Assembly (NCBI RefSeq): GCF_947494015.1
Contig: NZ_CANLTL010000012.1
Location: 83,558-147,557 of the forward strand
DNA: 64,000 bases
Origin: an uncultured Cellulomonas sp.
Lineage (GTDB): Bacteria; Actinomycetota; Actinomycetes; Actinomycetales; Cellulomonadaceae
Reading direction: 5' to 3'
Positions within the stretch are counted from its first letter, which is position 1. Each line of letters begins with the position of its first letter. The notes under the pieces are model-generated. The model was not told where the DNA came from. It saw only the letters and a program-made list of their open reading frames with translations, and made no database searches. The position numbers and the translations under genes were made by a program. This document shows positions 52,157 to 60,534 of the stretch, piece after piece.

Positions 52157-52611
52157 GCGGGTACCTGCTGGCCATCGGGCTGTCGGTCGTCTTCCTCGTC
52201 CTGCTGTTCGTGCTGCTGTCCACCCGCCGGCTGCGGGAGAAGTACGCGGCGATCTGGATCGCGCTCGCCCTGGGCGTGTGCGTGCTCGGCGCCTTCCCCG
52301 GGCTGGTGTTCTGGCTGACCCGCGTGACCGGCGTCGAGGTGCCGGCCAACCTGGTGTTCGCCCTGGCGATGACGGTCCTGCTCGCGGTGTGCCTGCAGCT
52401 CAGCGGTGAGATCTCCAACCTGGAGGAGGAGACCCGCACGATCGCCGAGGAGCACGCCCTGCTCGAGGCCCGGGTGCGCGAGCTCGAGCAGGCCGCGCCG
52501 GTGCGCTCCGTGCCGTCGGCCCCGTCGGCGCCCGCCGTGGCGTCGGCGCCCTGCGTGCCGCCGGCACCCTCGGTGCCGGACGGGCACCCGGCCCCGAGCG
52601 CCGAGGTCTGA
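52153..52611 (+). CDS. DUF2304 domain membrane protein
   Basis: This 152-residue protein starts at ATG 52153, coupled to the GT2. It has three TM helices (YLLAIGLSVVFLVLLFVLL, YAAIWIALALGVCVLGAFPGL, VFALAMTVLLAVCLQL). A coiled-coil follows (SGEISNLEEETRTIAEEHALLEARVRELEQ) and then a 45-residue Ser/Pro/Ala tail. DUF2304 genes accompany polyprenyl-sugar GT2 genes, and they probably form a membrane complex. Its biochemical role is unknown. Confidence 0.9.
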   Translation: MSGYLLAIGLSVVFLVLLFVLLSTRRLREKYAAIWIALALGVCVLGAFPGLVFWLTRVTGVEVPANLVFALAMTVLLAVCLQLSGEISNLEEETRTIAEEHALLEARVRELEQAAPVRSVPSAPSAPAVASAPCVPPAPSVPDGHPAPSAEV

Positions 52612-52646
52612 GCGTCGACGACGGGCGGGTCACCGGTCTGCAGGCC

Positions 52647-53027
52647 GTGCGCGACCGGGCCCGGCGCAACCCGCTGCTGGCCTACGTCCTGGTGGGTGGC
52701 CTGAGCTACGCCGTCGACGCCGGGCTGCTGCTCGCCCTGTCGAGCGGGCTGGGCGTCGCGGTGTGGGTGGCCGCGACCGTCGGCTACTGGACGTCGGTGG
52801 TGGTGAACTTCGGGCTGAACCGGCTGCTGTTCCACACCGGCGCCGGCGGTGTGCACCGGCACGCGGTGCGCTACGGCGCCCTGCTGGCGGTCAACTACCT
52901 GGTCACGCTCGGCGTGCTGCACCTCGGCGAGCAGCTGGGCGTGCCGCTGCTGGTGACCAAGACCTTCGCCGTGGGCCTGACGACCTGCTGGAACTTCGTG
53001 CTGTACCGGGTGTGGGTCTTCCGCTGA
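52647..53027 (+). CDS. GtrA family membrane protein
   Basis: This 126-residue protein starts at GTG 52647; the reading frame is open a little upstream but offers no other ATG/GTG. Four TM helices are seen (LAYVLVGGLSYAVDAGLLLAL, VWVAATVGYWTSVVVNFGLN, VRYGALLAVNYLVTLGVL, KTFAVGLTTCWNFVLYRVWVF), ending in the usual FxxYRxWVF motif. GtrA proteins are thought to flip or support flipping of lipid-linked sugars for wall or O-antigen decoration. It follows DUF2304 after 35 bp. Confidence 0.92.
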   Translation: MRDRARRNPLLAYVLVGGLSYAVDAGLLLALSSGLGVAVWVAATVGYWTSVVVNFGLNRLLFHTGAGGVHRHAVRYGALLAVNYLVTLGVLHLGEQLGVPLLVTKTFAVGLTTCWNFVLYRVWVFR

Positions 53028-53054
53028 GCCCGCCGCGCGGGCACGACGGCGGGC
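53028..53054. terminator. Hairpin between GtrA and the convergent DUF2142 gene
   Basis: An 8-bp stem GCCCGCCG / CGGCGGGC with an 11-nt loop starts directly at the GtrA stop. The convergent gene ends at 53062, so it may serve both. Confidence 0.5.
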
Positions 53055-53061
53055 GGCGGCG

Positions 53062-54756
53062 TCAGGCCGGCCGGCCCCGGCCCGTGGCGACGTGCGTGCC
53101 GGCGTCGTCGGGCACCGTGGTCGCGCCGCCCGGGTCGGCGACGTCGGCCTCCGCGCCGTCCGCGTCCGGCGCGTCGACGGCGCGCGCGTCGCCCGTGCGG
53201 GACGGGCCGGGCTCGGCCGCACGCAGCAGCGCGACGGCGACCAGCGCCCACCCGGCGGCGTAGGCCGCCAGCAGGACCCACGGGTTGACCGGCGGCAGCC
53301 AGGACGTGGCGCTCCACCCGATCCACTCCCCCGACGCGCCGTTGACGTACCGGTGCATGTTCACCGCGTACGCGACGACGTGACCGGCCGCGACCACCAG
53401 GACCGCCAGGCGCAGCACCCGGCGGTCGAGCCACGCAGGCAGGCCTCGGTCGCGGGCCTGCACGGCCAGGCCGGCCAGCACCGGGAGGCCGACCGCCAGC
53501 GGGAGCATGTAGCGCCCCTGCCAGATGACGCCCAGGTAGCGCGCCTGGAAGTACTGCACCGCGACCGGCAGCCCCAGCACCACCAGCGCCGTGCCGGCCA
53601 TCGCGACCAGGACGCGGGCGCGCGCGAGCGCCACCCCGAGGCCCACCACCAGCCCGACCACCCCGGCGAACGCGTAGTAGAGCCAGCCCGGCAGGGTGGT
53701 GTCGAGCCAGCCGAAGATGCCGATCATGCTCTGCAGGTAGTAGCTGGTCTGCCCCAGGGTGGTCGCGACGATCGGCAACCCGACGAGCTCGGGGTTGATC
53801 ACCCGGCTGACCGTGGGCAGCGCGTCGGCGAGCAGGATCCACAGCCCGGCCGCGACGCTGCCCGCGGCGGCCAGCGCGATCCACGGCCACGACCGCCGGT
53901 CCCGGAGGACCGCCAGCACGCCCGACCACGGCGAGGCGACCAGCACCGCGACCAGCAGCACGACGAGGAAGAGCGGGCTCATCCCGCGCGAGTTCACGAA
54001 CAGCACACCGATCAGGGCGATCCGCGCGAGCCGGCGGGTCAGCAGGTCCGGCCGCGGGTAGCGCAGCGTCGTGAGCAGGCACACCCACAGCGCGATCGCA
54101 CCCATCACCTCGGTGGTCTGCGGGTTCACGGCGCTGGACAGGTAGATGACCATGGGGGTGGTCGCCGCGAGCAGCCCGTACACCAGCCAGTGCGCGCGTC
54201 CCACCTCGGCCAGCGTCCGCACCGCCGCCGCGAACATCGCGCTGGCCAGCACCGCGCTGACCAGCCGCATGAGGTAGAGCGTGTGCTCGCCGACCGGGAA
54301 CAGGCTGGGCACGCCGACCACCGCGTAGTACAGCGGGTTGTAGGCGGCGGCCGTGGTGACGACCGGGGTCTGCTCACCGAGGTCGCCGTCGAGCTCGGGC
54401 TGGCAGCTCGCGGGCTGGTCGGGCTCGAAGGCGATGCAGTACTGCAGCTCGATGGCCGCCTCGAACAGCTCGGGGACCTCCGCCTCGCCCGACCCGGCCG
54501 GCAGCCCCTCGGTGTCGGGCACCCACTGCCCGCGCACGGTCGCCGCCGCCTTCGTGGCGTGGGACGCCTCGTCGACCGACGCGATCAGCGGGTTGCCGAC
54601 CACCCACCCGGAGGTGACCAGCAGCATGGCGACGAAGGACAGCCAGAACACCCCACGCGGGGTCCGGGGCGCCCACGGCCGCCGGCGCCCCGGCGTGGCG
54701 GCCACGCTGCCGAGGCCCGTGCCGTCGCCGCCCGGCAGCGTCGCGGCGGTGCTCAT
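53062..54756 (-). CDS. DUF2142 family membrane protein
   Basis: This 564-residue protein starts at ATG 54756 (MSTAATLPGGDGTG). It has about 11-12 TM helices (for example GVFWLSFVAMLLVTSGWVVGN, ALWVCLLTTLRY). An extracytoplasmic loop carries DEASHATKAAATVRGQWVP, the family signature (DEPSHxxYA-type). Later there is a RYLGVIWQGRYMLPLAVG motif typical of DUF2142. The C-terminal 50 residues are acidic and cytoplasmic. The family has GT-C-like topology and appears in polysaccharide loci, so a sugar transferase role is possible. The gene start sits in a tandem duplication that copies the ATG. Confidence 0.9.
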   Translation of the reverse strand: MSTAATLPGGDGTGLGSVAATPGRRRPWAPRTPRGVFWLSFVAMLLVTSGWVVGNPLIASVDEASHATKAAATVRGQWVPDTEGLPAGSGEAEVPELFEAAIELQYCIAFEPDQPASCQPELDGDLGEQTPVVTTAAAYNPLYYAVVGVPSLFPVGEHTLYLMRLVSAVLASAMFAAAVRTLAEVGRAHWLVYGLLAATTPMVIYLSSAVNPQTTEVMGAIALWVCLLTTLRYPRPDLLTRRLARIALIGVLFVNSRGMSPLFLVVLLVAVLVASPWSGVLAVLRDRRSWPWIALAAAGSVAAGLWILLADALPTVSRVINPELVGLPIVATTLGQTSYYLQSMIGIFGWLDTTLPGWLYYAFAGVVGLVVGLGVALARARVLVAMAGTALVVLGLPVAVQYFQARYLGVIWQGRYMLPLAVGLPVLAGLAVQARDRGLPAWLDRRVLRLAVLVVAAGHVVAYAVNMHRYVNGASGEWIGWSATSWLPPVNPWVLLAAYAAGWALVAVALLRAAEPGPSRTGDARAVDAPDADGAEADVADPGGATTVPDDAGTHVATGRGRPA

Positions 54757-54775
54757 TCGGCGGTGCTCATTCGGC
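54748..54775 (-). repeat. 14-bp tandem duplication copying a start codon
   Basis: On the minus strand GCCGAATGAGCACC occurs twice in tandem. The first copy holds the Wzt stop (GAATGA) overlapping an ATG that reads MSTAE then stop. The second ATG at 54756 is the DUF2142 start (MSTAAT). The six-codon mini-ORF ends exactly on the true start (ATGA), so two coupled reinitiations may be needed. Confidence 0.9.
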
Positions 54776-56011
54776 AGTGGCCGTCCGCACGTCCTGCCCG
54801 GCCGGCACCAGCGCGACCGGCGGGCTGAAGTTCTCCCACCTGCTGCCCAGCACGATCGGCCCGCCGGACTCGCGCGGAGCGCCCACCATGACCTCGAACC
54901 GCGCCGCGCGGCGGTGCTGGTCGTAGTCGTGCGTGATCTGCTCGTCGACCACCGACGTGTTCAGCTCGAACACCCCGGGCTGCAGCGGCAGCGCGGGCAC
55001 GACGAGGTCGACCGACCCCGAGCCCTGCAGCCGGGCCGGCACGAAGCCCGCGTCACGGGTGTGGTGCGACCACAGGTGGGTGCCCTCGAGCGTGTGGATC
55101 GAGGCGCCGAAGACCGGCGTGTCCACCCCGCCGGGGGCGACGTAGTGCAGCCGCACCGTCATCGCGTCCCCGGTCCGGAAGGTGCGCTGGTCCTGGCCGT
55201 GGGCGTCGAGGAGCTCGACCCGCTCGACCTGGATCTCCCCCGAGCCCCAGCGCATGCCGCCGTCGGTCACCTCCTGCGCGGCGTGCCCGGTCTCGGTGTA
55301 CTCGTCGACGATGTCGGTCGCCTTGCCGACGTCGACCAGGGTGCCGTGGTCCAGCCACGCCGCCCGGTCGCACAGGCTGCGCATCTCGCCCAGCCCGTGG
55401 CTGACCACGACGACGGTGCGCCCGTCGTTGCGGAACTCGGCGAACTTCTCCCGGCACTTCTCCTGGAACTGCATGTCGCCGACGGCGAGGATCTCGTCCG
55501 CGAGCAGGACGTCCGGCTCGACGTGGATCGCGATGGAGAACCCGAGGCGCACGTACATGCCGGAGGAGTAGTTCTTGACCGGCTGGTCGATGAACGCGCC
55601 GATCCCGGCGAAGTCGACGATCGCCTCGAGCTTGAGGTCGATCTCCCGCTTGCTCATGCCCAGGATCGAGCCGTTGAGGTAGATGTTCTCGCGCCCGGTC
55701 AGCTCGGGGTGGAACCCGGACCCGAGCTCGAGCATCGCCGCGACCCGTCCCCGGGTGGTGATCGTCCCGGTGTTGGGCTGCAGGATGCGGGCGATGCACT
55801 TGAGCATCGTCGACTTGCCCGAGCCGTTGTGGCCGAGCAGCCCGAAGGTGCCGCCCTCGGGGATCTCCAGGGAGACGTCCCGCAGCGCCCAGAAGTCCTC
55901 GTACGTCGCGCGGCCGCGCCGCAGGATCGTCGCCTTGAGCGACTGGTTGCGGTCCCGGTACACCCGGAAGGACTTGGAGACGTCGTCGACGACGACGGCC
56001 GGTGTGCTCAC
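54767..56011 (-). CDS. Polysaccharide ABC exporter ATPase, Wzt-like
   Basis: This 414-residue protein starts at GTG 56011 (VSTPAVVVDDVSKSFRVYRD), overlapping the permease stop. The NBD is residues 1-245: Walker A LLGHNGSGKST, Q-loop region, signature NYSSGMYVRLGF, Walker B DVLLADEILAVGD and VVVVSHGLGEM. Residues about 250-414 form an extra beta-sandwich-like domain (RWGSGEIQVERVELLDAHGQ, VFGASIHTLEGTHLW, PLQPGVFELNTSVVDE) typical of Wzt proteins that recognise the terminal modification of the exported glycan. It pairs with the permease at 56008. This domain supports a terminator enzyme such as the protein at 43427. Confidence 0.93.
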   Translation of the reverse strand: MSTPAVVVDDVSKSFRVYRDRNQSLKATILRRGRATYEDFWALRDVSLEIPEGGTFGLLGHNGSGKSTMLKCIARILQPNTGTITTRGRVAAMLELGSGFHPELTGRENIYLNGSILGMSKREIDLKLEAIVDFAGIGAFIDQPVKNYSSGMYVRLGFSIAIHVEPDVLLADEILAVGDMQFQEKCREKFAEFRNDGRTVVVVSHGLGEMRSLCDRAAWLDHGTLVDVGKATDIVDEYTETGHAAQEVTDGGMRWGSGEIQVERVELLDAHGQDQRTFRTGDAMTVRLHYVAPGGVDTPVFGASIHTLEGTHLWSHHTRDAGFVPARLQGSGSVDLVVPALPLQPGVFELNTSVVDEQITHDYDQHRRAARFEVMVGAPRESGGPIVLGSRWENFSPPVALVPAGQDVRTATAE

Positions 56012-56937
56012 AGCTCCTCCACGACCCGTGCCGAGAACTTGCGGAAGACCAGCAGCCCGACCAGCACCGACGCGACCGCCCACGCCAGGCAGATGACCCA
56101 CTGCCCCGCCGTCGGCCACGCGTAGTCGTAGATCATCGTGCGGAACGCACCGGTGAACGCGGCCGCCGGGTTGAGGCCGTAGATCAGCTCGAGCGGGATC
56201 GCCTGGCCGAGCACGGTCCAGCCCCGGTCGTCCACGCGCTGCTGGACGTCGTCGGTGATGAGCGTCAGCGGGTAGATGATCGGGGTCGCGTAGAACCACA
56301 GCTGCATGAACAGGCTCATGATGTGCTGGGTGTCGCGGAAGTAGACCATCGCGATCGACAGGCTCATCGCGATCCCGATGGCGAAGGCGCTGATCAGGAC
56401 CATGAACACCGCGATCGCCGGGACGAACAGCAGGACCTCGAACCCGCCGGCCAGGCCCACCACGACCAGCAGGACGCCCATCTCGATGGCGAACGTCAGG
56501 GTCATCGACAAGATGACCGACATGGGCAGCACGAACCGGGGGAAGTAGACCTTGGTCAGCAGGCCGGAGTTCACCACCAGCGAGTTCATCCCCGCGGTGA
56601 TCGCCCCGGACATGAAGTTCCACGGGATGAGGGCGGCGGCGAGGAACAGCACGAACACGTGCAGGTCGCCGTTGCGGCTGGGCTGGAACGGCACCCGCAG
56701 GAACAGCCCGAACACCACGCTGAGGATGGCCAGGGTCACCAGCGGGTTGATGAACGACCACAGCCGACCGAGCGCGGTGCGCTTGAACTGGGTGCGCACC
56801 TCGCGCACGGTCAGGTTGCGGACGATCTCGAACGAGCGCTGGCGGTCCTCGCGGACGCTGCTCGATGCCCCGCCGGCGAGTCGTCGCGACGAGCCGCCGG
56901 GCGGCGACGTCGGGGACGTGGTGGGTGAGACTGCCAT
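56008..56937 (-). CDS. Polysaccharide ABC exporter permease, Wzm-like
   Basis: This 309-residue protein starts at ATG 56937 (MAVSPTTSPTSPPGG); ATG 56979 is possible but has no Shine-Dalgarno site. It is the ABC-2 type: the conserved cytoplasmic entry VREVRTQFKRTALGRLWSFINPLVTLAILSVVF, then six TM helices (FVLFLAAALIPWNFMSGAIT, ILSMTLTFAIEMGVLLVVVGL, FMVLISAFAIGIAMSLSIAM, LWFYATPIIYPLTLI). The amphipathic Leu/Trp-rich region and the GLNPAAAFTGAFR end are typical. It would transport undecaprenyl-linked polysaccharide. Confidence 0.93.
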   Translation of the reverse strand: MAVSPTTSPTSPPGGSSRRLAGGASSSVREDRQRSFEIVRNLTVREVRTQFKRTALGRLWSFINPLVTLAILSVVFGLFLRVPFQPSRNGDLHVFVLFLAAALIPWNFMSGAITAGMNSLVVNSGLLTKVYFPRFVLPMSVILSMTLTFAIEMGVLLVVVGLAGGFEVLLFVPAIAVFMVLISAFAIGIAMSLSIAMVYFRDTQHIMSLFMQLWFYATPIIYPLTLITDDVQQRVDDRGWTVLGQAIPLELIYGLNPAAAFTGAFRTMIYDYAWPTAGQWVICLAWAVASVLVGLLVFRKFSARVVEEL

Positions 56938-57001
56938 GTGGCGATGGTCCTCAGGGGTCGACTGGCGGGACGTGGACATGCTAGGTGACGCGCCCGGGCC
57001 A

Positions 57002-57028
57002 CCCCGACCGGCCGGTGACCGGTCGGGG
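57002..57028 (-). terminator. Hairpin after the GT2 gene at 57042
   Basis: A perfect 10-bp stem CCCCGACCGG / CCGGTCGGGG with a 7-nt loop starts 13 nt after the GT2 stop. A 14-bp palindrome GGCGCCTAGGCGCC (57037-57050) spans the stop codon itself. It separates this gene pair from the Wzm/Wzt unit. Confidence 0.65.
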
Positions 57029-57041
57029 GCGGCCCGGGCGC

Positions 57042-58619
57042 CTAGGCGCCGCCCGCGGGCGGCGGGCGCCGCGCCAGCGGGTTGACGTACGGGTCCTCGT
57101 CCAGCCCCACGCTCCAGCGCCGGCGCAGCGTGGCGACCTCGCGGTCGGTGACCGTGGGGACGCGGGTCTGCGACTCGTAGTGGTCCAGCGTCGCGTACGG
57201 CGTGTAGAGGTTGCGCAGACCCGCCGCCCGGGCCTTCAGGCACAGGTCCACGTCGTTGAAGTTCAGCGGCAGCGCCGGCGAGAAGCCCCCCAGCCTGCGG
57301 AACGTGTCCGCGCGCACCACCTGGCACGCGGCCGTGACCGCCAGCCGCTCACCGGTGAGCTGGGCCAGCCCCCCGAGCTCGAGGGTGTCGGCGGCGGCCC
57401 GGAACAGCACGTGGGTCGGGATGCCCTCGTGGGCGTACACGCCGGCGTGCTGCAGCGTGCCGTCGGCGAACAGCAGCCGGGCACCGACCAGGCCGACGTC
57501 GTCGGCGTCCAGCAGCGAGGTCAGCTCGTGCAGCCAGCCGGCCGACCGCACCTGGGTGTCGTCGTTGAGGAAGCACAGCACCTCCCCGGTGGCGGCGGCC
57601 GCCCCGAGGTTGCACTTGCGCGAGAAGTCGAACTCGCCCTGGAACGGCACGCTCACCCAGTCCCCGCCGGTGATCTGCTCGATCTCGGCGAGCACCGGCG
57701 CCGGGGTCTCGGCGTCGTGCACGACGACCAGCTCCAGGTCGGGGTAGCGGTCCGCCGCCCACAGGCCGCGGACGAGCTCGACGACGTGCACCCGGGTGAA
57801 CCCGTGCACCACCGACGCCCCGCCGCGGGTGGGCACGACGACGCTGACCCGCTCCCCCCGGGACCGGCGCACCACCCGCTGTCCCACCGGCCGCCCGTCG
57901 ACCTCCACCGGGGAGACGCTGACGGCGTCGATGCCGACCCGGGCGCAGTGCTCGGCGACCACCCGGCAGCGGTCGGCGGCCGCGCCCACGACGTACGGCG
58001 GCTCGGCCGGCCAGGCCCGGGCGTCGCGGTGGTAGTACGTGCCGGGCACGTGCGCGGGAGCCCCCGACCGTTCGGACACGCGCAGCACGAGGTCGTACCA
58101 GCCGGCGCTCCCGGTGCTCGGGTCGACGCCGCCGACGTCGTGCACCGCGGCGGTCGGCAGCACGGCCAGGGCCACCGCGTAGGGCTGCGACCGCAGCAGC
58201 TCCGGGGAGTACCCCGGCTTGAGCCAGGCCTCGAGCAGGCCGCCGTCCGGCGCGACCGTGCCCTCGTCGGTGTACACCCACGAGTCGGGCGACGCGGCGT
58301 CGGCGACCACCTCCAGCGCGTCCTGGGCGAGCATGTCGCCGGGCTCCACGACGGCGACGTAGGTGCCGCGGGCCTGCGCCAGCGCGGCCGCGAGGTGCTC
58401 GGCGTCGGTCGTGCCCGCGCTGCGCACCGGCGACACCCGCGGGTCACGGGCGGCGATCTCGTCGACCTCGGCCGCCGTCGCGGGGGCGGTGCCCGGCGCG
58501 ACGGCGACGACCCACTGCCACCGGCGCGACGTCTGGGACTCCAGGGAGGCGAAGGTCCGGTGCAGCGACGCCGGGGCCGACACCACGGTCAGCACGGTGA
58601 CGACCGGCAGGTAGCTCAC
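57042..58619 (-). CDS. Large glycosyltransferase family 2 protein, two GT-A domains
   Basis: This 525-residue protein starts at GTG 58619 (VSYLPVVTVLTVVSAPASLH), overlapping the stop of the coiled-coil gene. The N-terminal region (about 1-240) is a degraded GT2 (TVLTVVSAPASLHRTF, YVAVVEPGDMLAQDALEVV, WVYTDEGT, DPSTGSAGWYDLVLRVSE). The C-terminal region (about 250-510) is a clearer GT2: SVVVPTRGG, LVVVHDAETP, EVLCFLNDDTQVRSAGWL, ARLLFADGTLQHAGVYA and NFNDVDLCLKARAAG. Such two-domain enzymes are often rhamnan or O-antigen transferases. Specificity cannot be told. Confidence 0.88.
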   Translation of the reverse strand: MSYLPVVTVLTVVSAPASLHRTFASLESQTSRRWQWVVAVAPGTAPATAAEVDEIAARDPRVSPVRSAGTTDAEHLAAALAQARGTYVAVVEPGDMLAQDALEVVADAASPDSWVYTDEGTVAPDGGLLEAWLKPGYSPELLRSQPYAVALAVLPTAAVHDVGGVDPSTGSAGWYDLVLRVSERSGAPAHVPGTYYHRDARAWPAEPPYVVGAAADRCRVVAEHCARVGIDAVSVSPVEVDGRPVGQRVVRRSRGERVSVVVPTRGGASVVHGFTRVHVVELVRGLWAADRYPDLELVVVHDAETPAPVLAEIEQITGGDWVSVPFQGEFDFSRKCNLGAAAATGEVLCFLNDDTQVRSAGWLHELTSLLDADDVGLVGARLLFADGTLQHAGVYAHEGIPTHVLFRAAADTLELGGLAQLTGERLAVTAACQVVRADTFRRLGGFSPALPLNFNDVDLCLKARAAGLRNLYTPYATLDHYESQTRVPTVTDREVATLRRRWSVGLDEDPYVNPLARRPPPAGGA

Positions 58620-58951
58620 CGGCGACGCCGCCCCGCCTCGGCGGCCCGGGCCCGCTGGAGCTCGTCGACCTGGCCCCGCAGCGCGTGCACCTCCTCGGTC
58701 AGCGCCTGCACCGCGGCCTGGGCCGCGTCGCGCTCGACGGTCGCCGCGGCCTCGCGCTGCGCCGCGCGCTCGGCACGCTCCTCGGCGCGCACGGCCCGCA
58801 GCTCGGCGCGCACGCTCAGCGCGCGCGCCGTCCCGGCCTCGGCCTCGAGGCCGCGGACGAGGTCACGCAGGTACAGCTCGGCCTCGGGCGGCAGCATCGC
58901 CAGCTGGGCCTGCACGTCGTCGGTGCGGCTCGCCGTCTCGGGTGTGCGCAT
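58616..58951 (-). CDS. Small coiled-coil protein of unknown function
   Basis: This 111-residue protein starts at ATG 58951 (MRTPETASRTDDVQAQLAML) by preference, with AAGGAG 12 nt upstream; GTG 58984 in the track is possible. Residues 18-35 (PPEAELYLRDLVRGLE) are followed by 65 residues of Ala/Arg/Glu/Gln-rich coiled coil (RALSVRAELRAVRAEERAERAA, LTEEVHALRGQVDELQRAR). No family is recognised. Coupled with the downstream GT2 gene, it may be a scaffold for the glycosyltransferase. Confidence 0.65.
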   Translation of the reverse strand: MRTPETASRTDDVQAQLAMLPPEAELYLRDLVRGLEAEAGTARALSVRAELRAVRAEERAERAAQREAAATVERDAAQAAVQALTEEVHALRGQVDELQRARAAEAGRRRR

Positions 58952-59135
58952 GCGGGGCCACGACTCCTTCGAGGTAGCGGTCACCGGGCGGCACCCGGCC
59001 GGTCGCGCCGCGCGCTATACAACCACCAATCGGCGGGTGCTCTAAGGTGAGCGGGCCAGCCGAGCGGGACTGCGGCTCCCCTGGAGCCCGAGAGCGCGCC
59101 CGGGCCCAGCAACCGCCAGCGGAGGCGCCCCCGAC
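58952..59135. promoter_or_regulatory. Divergent region with AT-rich patch
   Basis: This 184-bp gap separates the coiled-coil/GT2 pair from the GT4 genes. It holds one of the few AT-rich patches here (GCGCTATACAACCACCAAT, near 59011). A plus-strand TAAGGT at 59044-59049 would give a leader of about 80 nt before the GT4 ATG at 59136. Minus-strand elements are not resolved. Confidence 0.45.
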
Positions 59136-60527
59136 ATGGCCCAGCACGCGCCGAGCACCACCCCGCGCCGTTCGGTCCTCGTCCTGACGGACGACGTCCT
59201 GTCCTCCTCGATGGCCGGTCCGGCGATCCGGGCGTGGAACATCGCCGAGGTGCTCGCCGACCACCACGACGTGCGGCTGGCCTCGACGGTGCGGTCGGAG
59301 GCGAGCTCGCCGCGGTTCGCCGTCTGCGACGGGACGCCCGAGCGTCTGCGCGGCATCGCCGAAGGGCAGGACGTCGTCGTCGTGCAGGGCTTCACCCTGG
59401 CCAAGAACCCGTGGCTGGCCGACCTCGGTGCGCGGGTCGTGGTCGACCTGTACGACCCCATCCACCTGGAGATCCTCGAGATGGCCCGGCAGGAGACCGC
59501 GCGCCGCCGCACCGAGATGCTGCAGGCCTCGGTCCGCGCGCTGCAGGTCCAGGCCCGGGCCGGCGACTTCTTCCTGGCCGCCTCCGAGCGGCAGCGTGAC
59601 TTCTGGCTGGGGCACCTCGCCGCCTGGGGGCGGGTCAACGACGCGACGTACCGCCAGGACCCGACGCTGCGCGCGCTGATCGACGTCGCGCCGTTCGGGA
59701 TCCCCCGCGAGCCCGCCACGACGGCCTCGCCGGCGATCAAGGGCCGGATCGACGGGATCGGCCCCGACGACGTCGTGCTGCTGTGGGGCGGCGGCGTCTA
59801 CAACTGGTTCGACCCGGTGACCCTGGTGCGTGCGCTCGGCGAGCTGCGCGACTCGGCGCCGGCCGTGCGGCTGGTGTTCATGGGCACCACCCACCCGTCC
59901 ATGGCCGACCCCGAGACGGCCGCCCTGCGCGAGGCGGTGCGCGCGGCCACCGACCTCGGGCTGGTGGGCACGCACGTGTTCTTCACCGAGGGCTGGGTCC
60001 CGTACGCGCAGCGGGCAGGCTTCCTGACCGACGCCGACCTGGGCGTCTCGACCCACTTCGACCACGTCGAGACGTCGTTCTCCTTCCGCACCCGCATGCT
60101 CGACTACCTGTGGGCCGGCCTGCCGATCGTGTGCACGTCCGGGGACACGTTCGCCGACCTGGTCGCCGAGCACGACCTCGGCCGCGTGGTGCCGCCGCGC
60201 GACCCGGCGGCCCTCGCCCGGGCGATCACCGAGCTGCTGGACCCCGACGTCCGGGCGGGCTGCACCGACCGCATCGCCGCAGTGCGTGAGCGCTTCCGGT
60301 GGGACGTCGCGCTGCGCCCGCTGGTGGACTACGTCGCCGAGGCACCCCGGGCCGCCGACCTGGCGGTGCGCACCAGTGCCGTCGGACGGGCCGCCGCACT
60401 GGGCGCCCGGGTGGACGACCTGGCCGGCGAGGTCCGGCGGTACGTCGAGGCCAACGGCTGGCAGCGCCTGGCGCGCCGAGCCGGGCAGCTGGTCTGGCAG
60501 CGAACCCGTTCCCTCACGCACCTCTAG
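59136..60527 (+). CDS. Glycosyltransferase family 4 protein
   Basis: This 463-residue protein starts at ATG 59136 (MAQHAPSTTPRRSVLVLTDD). Features are LTDDVLSSSMAGPAIRAWNI, LGARVVVDLYDPIHLEIL, FLAASERQRDFWLGHLAAWG, LLWGGGVYNWFDPVTLVRAL, HVFFTEGWVPYAQRAGFLTD and FRTRMLDYLWAGLPIVCTSG. They show a GT-B enzyme with a degenerate C-terminal acidic motif, typical of GT4 members in cell-wall loci. A basic, helical C-terminal tail is present. It is 7 bp before the next glycosyltransferase gene, so an operon is likely. Confidence 0.9.
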   Translation: MAQHAPSTTPRRSVLVLTDDVLSSSMAGPAIRAWNIAEVLADHHDVRLASTVRSEASSPRFAVCDGTPERLRGIAEGQDVVVVQGFTLAKNPWLADLGARVVVDLYDPIHLEILEMARQETARRRTEMLQASVRALQVQARAGDFFLAASERQRDFWLGHLAAWGRVNDATYRQDPTLRALIDVAPFGIPREPATTASPAIKGRIDGIGPDDVVLLWGGGVYNWFDPVTLVRALGELRDSAPAVRLVFMGTTHPSMADPETAALREAVRAATDLGLVGTHVFFTEGWVPYAQRAGFLTDADLGVSTHFDHVETSFSFRTRMLDYLWAGLPIVCTSGDTFADLVAEHDLGRVVPPRDPAALARAITELLDPDVRAGCTDRIAAVRERFRWDVALRPLVDYVAEAPRAADLAVRTSAVGRAAALGARVDDLAGEVRRYVEANGWQRLARRAGQLVWQRTRSLTHL

Positions 60528-60534
60528 GACCCGC

